Source: CAYLXX01 sp964484325 (lineage in GTDB: Bacteria; Patescibacteriota; Microgenomatia; UBA1406; GWC2-37-13). Taken from it: DNA of 64,000 bases. Of the stretch, positions 1 to 8,778 are shown in pieces. Positions within the stretch are counted from its first letter, which is position 1. Each line of letters opens with the position of its first letter. The position numbers were made by a program, and so were the translations under genes. Location of the stretch: the NCBI GenBank assembly GCA_964484325.1, contig CAZAEE010000001.1, positions 111,308-175,307 of the forward strand. The letters are read 5' to 3'. The notes beneath the pieces were generated by a model, which was given only the letters and a program-made list of their open reading frames with translations, made no database searches and was not told the DNA's origin.

Positions 1-831
1 AGTTTCTTGTAAGACAGCGATTTTTGAAAGAACAGAAGGTGTCCCAAATTGAGCTGCTTCCAGATAAGAGAATCCAAATCCTTCATCCTGCGAGACTAAA
101 ATATTGCAGAGGGCATTCTTGTACAGTTGTACAAGAGCGTCATCAGTCGCAAAGCCATAAAAAATAAATCGCTTATCATCGTTTGTCATCCTCAAAAATT
201 CTTTTAATTCTTTTTGCCAAGGGTGATCTAGAGAATCTTCAGTTTGAAAAACTCTTCCGACAAACATGCACGTAACATTTATTTCTTTGATTGCTCGGGC
301 AATGTTTACAAGGTTTTTATTCCACGTGGCGTCACCCACGTACACGCAATATTTGTTTGGTAAATCAATTTTTGTAATCGTCTTTTCCATCAAAAATTTT
401 TTACTTACTATTGGGTAAATAACTTGAATTTTTTCAGGATTAATCTCCAAAATTGATTCCAAGTTTTTTTTACTTGCGACAGAGTCAGTGATAAAGGAGT
501 CATATTTTTTTAGCTGGTGCTTGTTTAAAAAAATATTGAGCTTTCCTCTTAGTCCGACAGGAAAATGTTGTGGATATTTCAAGGGAATAAGATCATGAAT
601 AACTGCGATTTTTTTGACTGTTTTTGGCAGTGGCAAAGGGGATTGGAGAAAGTTTAAAAACGGATTGATAAAAACTGCATCTGAGGGAATTTCTTGTAAG
701 TGAGAAGTGAATACCCAGTCATTTTCGAAGTTTTCTTTCAGTATCTGAAGATATCTTCCTATTCCTCGAACACGGCTCATCTCGTCACTGGCTGTTGGAT
801 CAAATACATAGACTTTGTTCATATGATTCAT
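1..831 (-). CDS. Glycosyltransferase family 4 (GT-B), C-terminal part cut by window edge
   Basis: Reading the minus strand from 831 gives an open frame that runs off the left edge (about 277 residues seen). The visible product has the features of a GT4 (GT1-like) glycosyltransferase: IAVIHDLIPLKYPQHF early, a linker with TDSVASKKNLE, then the C-terminal Rossmann half with YCVYVGDATWNKNLVNIAR and, close to the edge, the nucleotide-sugar binding signature SQDEGFGFSYLEAAQFGTPS (the E-x7-E type motif of the family). Such enzymes transfer a sugar from an NDP-sugar to a cell-surface glycan acceptor in the cytoplasm. Two in-frame ATGs (831 and 822) are possible starts; neither has a Shine-Dalgarno sequence. 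The substrate cannot be told from sequence. It is transcribed away from the rest of the window. Confidence 0.85.
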   Translation of the reverse strand, partial: MNHMNKVYVFDPTASDEMSRVRGIGRYLQILKENFENDWVFTSHLQEIPSDAVFINPFLNFLQSPLPLPKTVKKIAVIHDLIPLKYPQHFPVGLRGKLNIFLNKHQLKKYDSFITDSVASKKNLESILEINPEKIQVIYPIVSKKFLMEKTITKIDLPNKYCVYVGDATWNKNLVNIARAIKEINVTCMFVGRVFQTEDSLDHPWQKELKEFLRMTNDDKRFIFYGFATDDALVQLYKNALCNILVSQDEGFGFSYLEAAQFGTPSVLSKIAVLQET

Positions 832-890
832 TTTAACATGTTGAAAAATAGACCAACGTAATATACAATCAATTACTTCGGGGCGAAATT

Positions 891-1796
891 ATGGAGACAC
901 GAGCTTTTTCGCCCGTCGATCTGCATTCTCAACTGTCAAGATCACCAGTAGATCAATTGCATAGGGGAATCCATCAATATGACGGGCTTATTAAATTGGA
1001 TAGTATAATAGAAGGTATGAAATTCAACTTGGATATAGAACAGGTGCGTTCTTTTGTGATTGAAAATCGGTATCTGCCAAAAGACCAATTAGTAAGCCGC
1101 TGCGTCGATGGTCGTTATCCAAACGAGACAGAATTGGCTGCACTAGCGATACCTGGAGGCGATGCTGGTCAGTTGGCTGTCATTTATGCCGCAGCAAATC
1201 AGTACGGATTCATGGTCGATGAGCAGAAAGTACTTTACAGTTTGTTCGACGTTATCGGAGGGAAGGAAAAGTTTTCCTTCCATAGTGATGGCAAAAATGC
1301 TCAGGGTACACTTGGGGCTGGTTGTGGACACCTGAAACAAATGCAGATTGATCCGGAAGCGTATCAACTCACGAAAGAGCAAGTGGACAGGATTTTAACT
1401 ATTCAAATACCGTGTGCTGTTGGATACGGCGCTCGACAAACAGTTCTTGAAGGCGAACATGGCGAAGGCGCCGCGTTGCAGATACAAGGTAAATATGGAG
1501 TTTATCCTCATTCCACAATAGAAACTGATTCAGGGAGGGAGCCAGTGCAGGTTTTCATTTACCATAAGACATTCGTCGATGAGCGTCATAAAATTCTTGC
1601 CAAAAAATTAATCGAAGACAAAGCAGTTGAGTTGTATGATGAATTGGATGCAGATTACTTAGCACAGGTCTTGTCTGAGACCGCGGAGAGCCATTTCTTT
1701 GAGACGTTGAAGAGGCTGGCGAAAGGGAAGCCGCTTTATAATATTAACTTTAAAGATGAGATGGATTTTACTGTTGAGGAGATGGGGGAGATCTAA
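891..1796 (+). CDS. Beta-carbonic-anhydrase-superfamily-like metalloprotein
   Basis: 301 residues. It shows a Cys-x-Asp-x-Arg motif (C71, D73, R75 in RCVDGRY), a His at 131 (FSFHSDG) and a CGH at 145-147 (GAGCGH). C-x-D-x-R followed by a distant His and Cys is the zinc-binding and Asp/Arg dyad pattern of beta-type carbonic anhydrases and their divergent relatives (carboxysomal CsoSCA, LCIB/theta). The spacing here (about 60 residues from Cys to His, 14 from His to second Cys) is closer to those divergent relatives than to ordinary beta enzymes, where His-x2-Cys is tight. A zinc protein that interconverts CO2 and bicarbonate is therefore plausible, but activity is inference. The next gene follows after 20 bases, so the two may be co-transcribed. 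Confidence 0.5.
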   Translation: METRAFSPVDLHSQLSRSPVDQLHRGIHQYDGLIKLDSIIEGMKFNLDIEQVRSFVIENRYLPKDQLVSRCVDGRYPNETELAALAIPGGDAGQLAVIYAAANQYGFMVDEQKVLYSLFDVIGGKEKFSFHSDGKNAQGTLGAGCGHLKQMQIDPEAYQLTKEQVDRILTIQIPCAVGYGARQTVLEGEHGEGAALQIQGKYGVYPHSTIETDSGREPVQVFIYHKTFVDERHKILAKKLIEDKAVELYDELDADYLAQVLSETAESHFFETLKRLAKGKPLYNINFKDEMDFTVEEMGEI

Positions 1797-1816
1797 GTTG
1801 TTCAACTAATTTATTT

Positions 1817-2500
1817 ATGGCAAAAGGACAAACTTTCGAAGTAGAAATCAAAAGTCTTTTGGGGGACAAAAAGGCGGCTAAGAGTTTTTTAAAAAAAATG
1901 ACTGCCCAAAAAAACTTTAAATCCCTTGGTAAACATAAGCAGCTAAATCACTATTTCGAGGAAGGAGATCCGAGGAAAATGCTTGTCAATATAGGCCAAA
2001 TTCTGACTACGGAACAAAAAAAACAGTTTCAATATGTCATTAAACAAAGTGATAATTTATCAGTTAGAACTCGCTATGGTGACGGAAAAGTAATCTTCGT
2101 TTTGAAAGGTGCCGCCGATGAAACCACAAGCGCTAATGGCACAGCGCGACACGAGTTTGAGGCTCAACTACAGGATATTTCCTTCGATGAGCTTGATAAG
2201 CTAATTCTGGATTCCGGCTATCATTATCAAGCCAAGTGGTCACGTGAACGCGAGGAGTATCGATATAAAGGTATGAATGTGACCATCGATAAAAACGCCG
2301 GCTATGGTTATCTGGCTGAGTTTGAAAAAGTAGTCAATGACGAAAATCTTCTCGAAAAAGTCAAAAGCGAAATTCGTAAAGAAATGAAATCTTTAGGTAT
2401 TGAAGAATTGTCTCAGGATCGATTAGCTCGTATGTTTGACTTCTACAACAATAATTGGCAAGACTACTACGGGACAGAAAAAACTTTTGTAATTGAATAG
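1817..2500 (+). CDS. CYTH-domain (triphosphate tunnel) phosphohydrolase
   Basis: 227 residues with a CYTH/triphosphate-tunnel-metalloenzyme layout: an N-terminal FEVEIKSLL (the ExExK signature that binds metal and triphosphate), then NHYFEEGD, SVRTRYGDGKVIFVLKG (basic strand), RHEFEAQ, WSREREEYRYKG and VTIDKNAGYGYLAEFEK. The alternating acidic and basic strands form the eight-stranded tunnel in this family, which includes class IV adenylate cyclases, thiamine triphosphatases and inorganic tripolyphosphatases. The sequence supports the fold strongly; the substrate is not determinable. The gene sits 20 bases after the carbonic-anhydrase-like gene and has no clear ribosome binding site. Confidence 0.8.
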   Translation: MAKGQTFEVEIKSLLGDKKAAKSFLKKMTAQKNFKSLGKHKQLNHYFEEGDPRKMLVNIGQILTTEQKKQFQYVIKQSDNLSVRTRYGDGKVIFVLKGAADETTSANGTARHEFEAQLQDISFDELDKLILDSGYHYQAKWSREREEYRYKGMNVTIDKNAGYGYLAEFEKVVNDENLLEKVKSEIRKEMKSLGIEELSQDRLARMFDFYNNNWQDYYGTEKTFVIE

Positions 2501-2657
2501 TTAACACTAAAAGGATATAGAGATGTTTGTGCTGGTCAACAATATCGTAATTGGTTTCGCTACGCTTCCCACATTGCAATAATCTTTTTTGATCCATTCA
2601 TAGCTGTTTTGACTACTTTTGACGTCTTGGTTTTTTATATAAAAGAGATTATCATGA

Positions 2658-2666
2658 TGCTATATT
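2658..2666 (+). promoter_or_regulatory. Extended -10 element upstream of thyA
   Basis: TGCTATATT is an extended -10 (TG-n-TATATT) ending 12 bases before the thyA ATG at 2679. No convincing -35 hexamer lies 16-18 bases upstream, which is typical of extended -10 promoters. Confidence 0.45.
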
Positions 2667-2678
2667 CTTCTTTTTATT

Positions 2679-3662
2679 ATGGTAAAAAACGCAGTGCAAG
2701 ATCATCCTGAATACCAGTATCTTAATCTCCTTAAAGATATCTGCGATCACGGGGCGAAAAATATTGATCGTGGCACAGGCGCAGTTTCACACAGCGTTTT
2801 TGGAAGACAGATTCGCTTCGATTTAGCAAAAGGATTTCCTTTACTCACCACAAAAAAAGTCTATTGGAAAGGAGTACTACACGAACTTTATTGGTTCATA
2901 TCAGGGCAGTCAAATATAAAATACCTTATCGATAACAGCGTGCATATCTGGGATGATTATCCCTATAAATACTACAAAAACTTTACTGAAAAAAATGTTT
3001 TACCTACGATGAACAAAGAAGAATTTATTCAGATGATTGCTACGGATGAGCGTTTTGCTAAAAGATGGGGAGAAATGCCAAGAATTTATGGAGAACTATG
3101 GAGACGATGGCCGACACGATCTGGAAAAACAGTTGATCAATTGGGTTGGTTAATTGATGAGTTAATTGAAGATCCTTATGCTCATAATGCCATCGTTAAT
3201 TCTTGGAATCCCGAATATTTATATACGATGGCTACTCCTGAAGATACGTCATTTTTCCCCATTTGTCATAATATGTATCAGGTGAGCGTGAAAGATGGTA
3301 AAGTACATTTAAATCTTTATCAGCGAAGTGCTGATATGTTTCTTGGAGTCCCATTTAATATTGCAAGCTATTCGTTGCTAACAATTCTGCTTGCAAAAGT
3401 TTTAGGATATCAGCCGGGTGAATTTATACATACATTTGGCGATGCTCATATCTACGAAATCCATCTGGATCAGGTGAAGGAACAGTTATCGCGAGAACCA
3501 AAACCCTTTCCTACATTGCATATTGATCCTCAAGTCACTGATATTGATGATTTTTTGCCCAAACATGCCATACTTGAAAATTATGATCCTCTTCCACCTT
3601 TAAAAGGTGATCTCATCGTCGCAGGAGGCTACTATACAAAGCCTGCCAGAAAAAAGAGCTAA
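2679..3662 (+). CDS. thyA: Thymidylate synthase
   Basis: 327 residues, longer than the E. coli enzyme (264). It converts dUMP to dTMP with methylene-tetrahydrofolate. Signatures seen: an N-terminal DRGTGAVSHSVFGRQIRFDL (folate/dUMP phosphate region with Arg), the catalytic cysteine in FFPICHNMYQVSV, the dUMP-binding RSADMFLGVPFNIASYS, and GDAHIYEIHLDQV near the end. The extra length comes from internal segments around residues 95-130 (including MNKEEFIQMIATDERFAKR). It is followed 190 bases later by dihydrofolate reductase, which regenerates the folate cofactor that this enzyme oxidises, so the pair forms one functional unit. Confidence 0.97.
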   Translation: MVKNAVQDHPEYQYLNLLKDICDHGAKNIDRGTGAVSHSVFGRQIRFDLAKGFPLLTTKKVYWKGVLHELYWFISGQSNIKYLIDNSVHIWDDYPYKYYKNFTEKNVLPTMNKEEFIQMIATDERFAKRWGEMPRIYGELWRRWPTRSGKTVDQLGWLIDELIEDPYAHNAIVNSWNPEYLYTMATPEDTSFFPICHNMYQVSVKDGKVHLNLYQRSADMFLGVPFNIASYSLLTILLAKVLGYQPGEFIHTFGDAHIYEIHLDQVKEQLSREPKPFPTLHIDPQVTDIDDFLPKHAILENYDPLPPLKGDLIVAGGYYTKPARKKS

Positions 3663-3851
3663 CTTTCCAGCATTAATTAGGACTATCTACTCACAACATG
3701 GGTATACTAGTGCGTGAAACAGCTATGTTTTGTTATTTAGAGAGTATAATTAGAGTGTGAATATATATCTTTCTTATTCGAAAAACTTTGATTTCAAAAA
3801 AGACCTGTTGAACATAATTGCAACTGCACTTAATAATTTATCCAACAAATA

Positions 3852-4346
3852 ATGAAACCAAGAATTAGTATTGTTGTTGCTGTCGGTGAAAATCGGGAGA
3901 TCGGGAAGGACAACAAACTGCCCTGGAATATACCAGAAGACCGAAAGCGATTCCAGGACATTACCATGGGGCATCCGGTGATTATGGGTCGCAAGACATT
4001 CGAGTCGATTTTAGGCTACATCAAAAAACCTCTTCCAGGGCGGACGAATATTGTTGTCACGAGAGATCTCCATTATCAGGTTGAAGGAGTAATTACCGTT
4101 CACTCACTAGAAGAAGCGATTGAGGCAGCAAAAAAGTACGATAAAAACGAGATCTTTATAGGTGGTGGGGGAGAGTTGTACAAGCAAGCATTACCTATAG
4201 TAGATCGTCTCTACTTAACAATTGTGAGAGGTACCTTTGAAGCCGATGCTTTTTTTCCTGATTACTCAGATTTTAAAAAAAACATTCACGAGGAATTGGG
4301 TATGACAGAAAACTATATATATACATATAAGATACTTGAAAAATGA
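3852..4346 (+). CDS. folA: Dihydrofolate reductase
   Basis: 164 residues, normal length. It reduces dihydrofolate to tetrahydrofolate with NADPH, closing the cycle with the thymidylate synthase upstream. Visible motifs: SIVVAVGENREIGKDNKLPW (substrate/Met20 loop), the catalytic acid in PEDRKRFQ (the Asp of the E. coli D27 type), IMGRKTFESI and TNIVVTRD (NADPH binding), and the Gly-rich EIFIGGGGELYKQAL. No Shine-Dalgarno sequence precedes the ATG. Upstream, a TATAAT-like hexamer is seen around 3747-3752, leaving a leader of roughly 95 bases. Confidence 0.95.
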   Translation: MKPRISIVVAVGENREIGKDNKLPWNIPEDRKRFQDITMGHPVIMGRKTFESILGYIKKPLPGRTNIVVTRDLHYQVEGVITVHSLEEAIEAAKKYDKNEIFIGGGGELYKQALPIVDRLYLTIVRGTFEADAFFPDYSDFKKNIHEELGMTENYIYTYKILEK

Positions 4347-4375
4347 GTTGATCCACAGCTTATAGCAATTAGTGG

Positions 4376-4404
4376 TTGACAGATTTGTAAAGTACTACTA
4401 CTAT
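4376..4404 (+). promoter_or_regulatory. Sigma-70-type promoter for the 146-residue membrane protein
   Basis: TTGACA at 4376-4381, a 17-base spacer, and TACTAT at 4399-4404. The ATG of the next gene is 8 bases further on (4413), so the mRNA would be leaderless or nearly so. Confidence 0.65.
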
Positions 4405-4412
4405 CGAGATAT

Positions 4413-4853
4413 ATGAATGACTCACTTAAGCAACTCGATCATACTCTCGAAATGTACTTAGTTAAGAAAGCACCTGTGTTGCCAACGGGCGCCAAGGACG
4501 TTATTGTGAAGTTTTCACCTTGGATTGTTTTAATTCTTCTTATTTTGGCTTTACCGGCAGTTTTGGCATTAATAGGATTGGGCGCGATTATTGCTCCATT
4601 TGCGTTTATGAGCGGTATTAATCACGGAAATATGTTTGTGATCACCACAATTTTGCTGTCAATATCGCTTGTTCTTGAAGCGATGGCGATTCCTGGTCTT
4701 TTCAAAAGAGAGAAACGATCCTGGACGCTTATGTTTTACTCAGTTTTGGTAGGCGCAATCTCGAGCCTATTAAGTTTCAATATCTTCAATCTTATTATTG
4801 GCACACTCATCAGTCTTTATATTCTGTACCAGGTAAAAAGCTACTATAAATAA
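4413..4853 (+). CDS. Small polytopic membrane protein, function unknown
   Basis: 146 residues. A hydrophilic N-terminus (about 28 residues) is followed by four likely membrane segments: about 34-56 (WIVLILLILALPAVLALIG), 62-80, 84-95 region (ITTILLSISLVLEA) and two closely spaced segments near 110-140 (LMFYSVLVGAISSLLSF, LIIGTLISLYILYQV). It ends in basic KSYYK. I do not recognise a catalytic motif. It has its own strong promoter. Its 3' end overlaps the convergent gene for the isoaspartyl methyltransferase by 10 bases. Confidence 0.75.
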   Translation: MNDSLKQLDHTLEMYLVKKAPVLPTGAKDVIVKFSPWIVLILLILALPAVLALIGLGAIIAPFAFMSGINHGNMFVITTILLSISLVLEAMAIPGLFKREKRSWTLMFYSVLVGAISSLLSFNIFNLIIGTLISLYILYQVKSYYK

Positions 4854-5758
4854 ATAGTTGACTCGGCTTCTTCAAGTACTTTATCAAGGTAATTGTACGC
4901 ATTAGGAAGAATATGATTACGTAACACTTTTTGATAATCAGCGTCGTACCATTCGTAATTGAACTCATAAGGATTGATTACTTCATTAAGAGGGAGAGAT
5001 CTATATTTAACAAATTGTTCAAGTGTCATACCTAAGCTCTTCGCATACTCATCGACTGCAAGAATCTTGTTTTCGTCAAACCGCTGAAGATCTTTAAGAG
5101 TCCAGCCTCCAGAGTAAGGACTAAATAATGGGTGAAAAGAATAACGTTCTTTGCTAACTACCTTAGTATGTAGTTTATTATTGTATTTAACACCTTTTAT
5201 CATAGATAGGTGATCTAAATCGTTTCCCACAGGAACTATGATACGGCCGTTTTGATCAAGCTGATCTACAAGGTTTTTAGGTATGCTTAAAGCACCAGCA
5301 GTAACAATCACTATATCGTAAGGGCCGTTTTCAAGACGACCTAGAGCACCATCTCCATGAACAACAGTTACATTATCGAATCCCTTTCGATGCAAAATTC
5401 TTCCTGTGCTTTTAGCCAGTGTTTCCTTATGTTCAATTGTGGTGACCTTTTCTGCACAGACTGATAAGAGAGCAGCACCGTATCCACTAGCTGAGCCAAC
5501 TTCAAGAACATTTTCATAACCTGTTAAATCTGCCGCTTCCATCATCTGAGCCACCACAGAAGGTTGTGACATCGATGACCCATTATAAGGGAGTTCTATA
5601 TGTTGGTCTTTGTAAGCATCTCGTTGAGAATTGACAGGAGTAAAATCTTTTCTATCAACTTTTAAGAATGCGTTTAATACTAAAGGATTTTGTACAAACG
5701 GTTTGATCGTCTCATAAACAAAATCAGATCTCCTCTTTGAAATACGTTCATTTAACAC
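4844..5758 (-). CDS. pcm: Protein-L-isoaspartate O-methyltransferase-like protein with C-terminal extension
   Basis: 304 residues. Residues about 55-200 match the PCMT family, which uses S-adenosylmethionine to methylate damaged isoaspartyl residues for repair: ELPYNGSSMSQPSVVAQMM (substrate loop with conserved Ser), VLEVGSASGYGAALLS (SAM motif I), VTTIEHKETLA, VVHGDGALG, PYDIVIVTAG and NGRIIVPVG. About 90 residues follow the methyltransferase core with no recognisable domain. There is no in-frame ATG near the start, so GTG at 5758 is the likely start; a TATAAT -10 (5768-5773, minus strand) lies 9 bases upstream, implying a leaderless message. Confidence 0.85.
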   Translation of the reverse strand: MLNERISKRRSDFVYETIKPFVQNPLVLNAFLKVDRKDFTPVNSQRDAYKDQHIELPYNGSSMSQPSVVAQMMEAADLTGYENVLEVGSASGYGAALLSVCAEKVTTIEHKETLAKSTGRILHRKGFDNVTVVHGDGALGRLENGPYDIVIVTAGALSIPKNLVDQLDQNGRIIVPVGNDLDHLSMIKGVKYNNKLHTKVVSKERYSFHPLFSPYSGGWTLKDLQRFDENKILAVDEYAKSLGMTLEQFVKYRSLPLNEVINPYEFNYEWYDADYQKVLRNHILPNAYNYLDKVLEEAESTIYL

Positions 5759-5815
5759 AGGTCAACTATTATAGGGTATCTCAAGATACATTGCAAGGTT
5801 TAGTATAATAAAGTG

Positions 5816-7000
5816 ATGTCGTCGTTTTTCAAAGTTCTTCATCGTTCAAAAAAATCCCACGCTAGAGTAGGGGAGATTCACACCTCGCACGGAACAATAA
5901 AAACACCGGCATTCGTGCCTGTGGCGACTAAAGGGACTATCAAAGCGACTCCGCCAGAATATATAAAAGAGATTGGTATCCAAGTGGCATTTGTTAATGC
6001 CTATCATTTGGTTAACCACCCAGGAGTTGACGTGCTTGAAAAAGCCGGGGGTATCCAAAAGTTTTCAAAGTTAGAGATACCTCTCATGTCAGATTCGGCC
6101 GGATTTCAGGTATTTTCGTTGGCTGTTGGTCAAAGACTGCGCCGGGCAGAGCTCCGAGATGGTGAACAGGCGCTTGTACAAAAAATTACACCAGATGGAG
6201 TCATCTTCAGGTCTGTTTATGATGGGTCGATCATAGAATTTACACCAGAGAAGTCAATCAGATATCAACAGAAAATTGGCGCAGATATGATAATGGCATT
6301 TGATGAATGTACCTATCATCCCGCCACTCACGAGTATGCAGAAAAGGCAATGCAGAGAACTCATAACTGGTTGCTTCGCTGTATTCAAGAACATAAAAAA
6401 CGAACAGGTCATCCACAATATTTGTACGGAATTGTCCAAGGAGGTCAATATGAAGATCTGCGTAAAAAATCTGCCGAGTTTGTCACAGCTCAAGATACCG
6501 AAGGCGTAGCTATTGGAGGAGTTTCAGTCGGAGAAGGGAAGCTTGAGATGCGCAAGCAAGTTCAGTGGGTGGCAGATTTTTTACCGAAAGATAAACCAGT
6601 TCATCTTCTTGGCATTGGCCAGATAGATGACATTTTGGACACTGTTCATTATGGGATAGATTCGTTTGACTGTGTTGAACCCACTCGACTGGCACGTATG
6701 GGTGGTGTTTATCAAATGAGTCAGGTTCTTCGAGTGAAAGAAGAACTTGCAGCAGGTCGAACCGTCTCAAGCGGGTTTTATAAAGAAGATTTTTTAAAAA
6801 CCAAGTATAAGTCTGATTTATCTTCCTTAGATGAAAACTGTACTTGTTATGTCTGTCAAAATTTCTCCAAAGCATTTATACATCATCTCTACAGAGGAAA
6901 AGAACTTCTTGTTTATACTTTGGCCTCATATCACAATCTATTTGTCATGGAGATGTTCATGGAGACAATAAGACAACTTATACAGAATGATTTAATTTAA
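5816..7000 (+). CDS. tgt: tRNA-guanine transglycosylase (queuine/preQ1 tRNA-ribosyltransferase)
   Basis: 394 residues. It exchanges guanine-34 in tRNAs with GUN anticodons for a 7-deazaguanine base. Visible motifs: TPAFVPVATKGTIKA, the nucleophile region SDSAGFQVFSLA, MAFDECTYHPA, GIVQGGQYEDLRKKSAEF, GVSVGEG, HLLGIGQIDDI, and FDCVEPTRLARMG. The zinc site is CTCYVC followed by His about 26 residues later. A TATAAT at 5804-5809 places the transcription start at or just before the ATG, so I use ATG 5816 rather than the adjacent GTG 5813. No queuosine-synthesis genes are visible in the window. Confidence 0.95.
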   Translation: MSSFFKVLHRSKKSHARVGEIHTSHGTIKTPAFVPVATKGTIKATPPEYIKEIGIQVAFVNAYHLVNHPGVDVLEKAGGIQKFSKLEIPLMSDSAGFQVFSLAVGQRLRRAELRDGEQALVQKITPDGVIFRSVYDGSIIEFTPEKSIRYQQKIGADMIMAFDECTYHPATHEYAEKAMQRTHNWLLRCIQEHKKRTGHPQYLYGIVQGGQYEDLRKKSAEFVTAQDTEGVAIGGVSVGEGKLEMRKQVQWVADFLPKDKPVHLLGIGQIDDILDTVHYGIDSFDCVEPTRLARMGGVYQMSQVLRVKEELAAGRTVSSGFYKEDFLKTKYKSDLSSLDENCTCYVCQNFSKAFIHHLYRGKELLVYTLASYHNLFVMEMFMETIRQLIQNDLI

Positions 7001-7039
7001 CTATTTTGAATGATTTTTTTGGTATCATGGAGGTTGAAT

Positions 7040-7744
7040 ATGGATTCTTCATTACCGGTAATCGAGAAGAGACGCAACTTTAAGTTACCCGAAGTTATTC
7101 TGGGCGGTCAAGACGGTCTTGTTAATGTACTCGGAGTTATTCTGGGCGTTGCTGCTGCCACTGCCAATACCCACATTGTTATCGTTGCCGGTTTAGCAGC
7201 TGCTTTCGCCGAGAGCATCTCAATGGCAGCGGTCGCTTATACATCAACTATTGCTGAGGTTGACTTTTACCAATCAGAGTATGAAAGAGAAAAACGCGAA
7301 ATTGAAGAGGTACCAGATCAGGAACGTGCCGAGGTGAGAGAAATATATAGGCAGTACGGTTTCAAAGGTAAAATTCTTGAAGAAATCGTTGAAAAAATTA
7401 CCTCAGATAACGAGGTGTGGCTTCGAGTGATGATGGATCAGGAACTCCGGTTGGAGCCGGTAGAAAGAAAACAGGCAGTATCATCGGCGATTATCGTCGG
7501 GCTCTCTGCTATAGTTGGATCATTTATACCATTGGTTGCCTTCTTTTTTCTGCCTATAAAAATGGCTATTTTTATTTCTCTTATCATTTCAGCCATAACT
7601 TTATTCGTCGTCGGTTACTATAAAGCCCATCAGACTCTTGGCAGACAGTTAATAAGACAGGGGATAGAGATGATGGTGATAGGTATGGTATCAGCATTGG
7701 TTGGTTATTTCATCGGTAGTCTTTTTCAAGTACCTCCACAGTAA
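7040..7744 (+). CDS. VIT1/CCC1-family iron/manganese transporter
   Basis: 234 residues from the ATG at 7040, which has a good ribosome site (GGAGG at 7029-7033, spacing 6); the longer frame from 7010 lacks one. The protein has the VIT1/CCC1 layout: EVILGGQDGLVNVLGVILGV (first helix signature), a second segment with AAAFAESISMAAVAYTS, a cytoplasmic Glu-rich helical domain (residues about 80-145, many E residues, expected to bind metal), and three C-terminal membrane segments. Family members move Fe2+ or Mn2+ across a membrane as H+ antiporters. It follows tgt after 39 bases and may be co-transcribed with it. Confidence 0.85.
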   Translation: MDSSLPVIEKRRNFKLPEVILGGQDGLVNVLGVILGVAAATANTHIVIVAGLAAAFAESISMAAVAYTSTIAEVDFYQSEYEREKREIEEVPDQERAEVREIYRQYGFKGKILEEIVEKITSDNEVWLRVMMDQELRLEPVERKQAVSSAIIVGLSAIVGSFIPLVAFFFLPIKMAIFISLIISAITLFVVGYYKAHQTLGRQLIRQGIEMMVIGMVSALVGYFIGSLFQVPPQ

Positions 7745-7774
7745 AGTTTGTTTCTTAATTCCAATAGGGTACGT

Positions 7775-8719
7775 TTAAAATAGTTTGTAGGCTTTTTGAA
7801 AAGTTGAGAAATCTACCTCGTTTTTGCCTTCGAGCTGGACTTTTTTTAAGACTACTCGGTTATTTTCCAAGCTCATATCGGTTATCTTTAATCGTTTAGC
7901 ATTGGGTAATGTAGTCCAAACACCTGGCCAAGGATACAACCCGCGAAAAAGATGATAAATCGATGGGGGAGTAGTAATAGCTGTTGGGAGGTGATTTCTT
8001 TCAAAAAAATCCTGTAAAAGAGAAGGAGTAAAAGAAGAAAGGATTGTGCCAGTTTTTTGCAGGTGATTGAGTACTTCAAAAGGGATAAATCCGTCGTCCT
8101 TTTTTATCAATCTGGTATAAGTGGCTCCCCTCTCGTTCTGGGGTGAGCAGGGGAGGGGTGAAGCGATTTTTCCTTCTAAAATTTCCTTTACCAACTTCAT
8201 AAATAGCTTGCCGGCAGGCTCTGTCAGTCTCTTTTCGAGTTCTGATCGGCGTTCATCCGGTAATACCGAAATTTCCACTTGATCTAGGATCGATCCATGG
8301 TCGATTTTCTCGTCCATTTGTATGATGGTAATCCCCGTTTTTTCCTCATTTAAAATTATTGGGTATAGAGTAGGGGAGGGGCCGCGGTATTTTGGGAGGA
8401 GGGAAGGGTGGAAGTTGATGAAGCCGTAAACTGGTTGCTGCAGGAAATTTGCGGGAATTATATTACCATAGGCATAAACCAGCACCATATCAATATCGGT
8501 AAGATTCAGTTCATCAAACAATTCATCTACCACCTTCAAAGCGAGTTTTTTAGCGATTTTCTTCACCGGAGACTCTGTTAGAATTTGCTTTCTGCCGACT
8601 TTTTTATCCTCCTGAGTGACGACGTACTTAATGTCTAGTTGGGGTTGTTGAGAAAGAAACTCTAATAGTTCAGCCGAAAAGTCTGGCGTGCCCATATATA
8701 CGAGCGTCAATTTTTTCAT
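7775..8719 (-). CDS. fmt: Methionyl-tRNA formyltransferase
   Basis: 314 residues. It formylates initiator Met-tRNA using 10-formyl-tetrahydrofolate. Visible: VYMGTPDFSAELLEFL at the N-terminus, the catalytic N/H pair in FINFHPSLLPKYRGPSP, and the catalytic Asp in MDEKIDHGSI (the family usually has LDTGD here, so HG replaces TG). The C-terminal about 100 residues form the tRNA-binding part. A minus-strand TATAAT (8726-8731) lies 6 bases before the ATG. It is interesting for a genome with leaderless mRNAs that formylation is kept. Confidence 0.92.
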   Translation of the reverse strand: MKKLTLVYMGTPDFSAELLEFLSQQPQLDIKYVVTQEDKKVGRKQILTESPVKKIAKKLALKVVDELFDELNLTDIDMVLVYAYGNIIPANFLQQPVYGFINFHPSLLPKYRGPSPTLYPIILNEEKTGITIIQMDEKIDHGSILDQVEISVLPDERRSELEKRLTEPAGKLFMKLVKEILEGKIASPLPCSPQNERGATYTRLIKKDDGFIPFEVLNHLQKTGTILSSFTPSLLQDFFERNHLPTAITTPPSIYHLFRGLYPWPGVWTTLPNAKRLKITDMSLENNRVVLKKVQLEGKNEVDFSTFQKAYKLF

Positions 8720-8778
8720 ACCGTAATTATATGCTATTTTTGCTCTCTTGAGCTCTAAATGTTACAATACAGCAACGT

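Noticed and set aside
2361..2597. 78-codon minus-strand ORF at the end of the CYTH gene
   Set aside because: Mostly antisense to the CYTH gene, with no ribosome site or recognisable sequence.
5848..6875. Several minus-strand and alternate-frame ORFs inside tgt
   Set aside because: They mirror the tgt coding frame and have no independent start signals.
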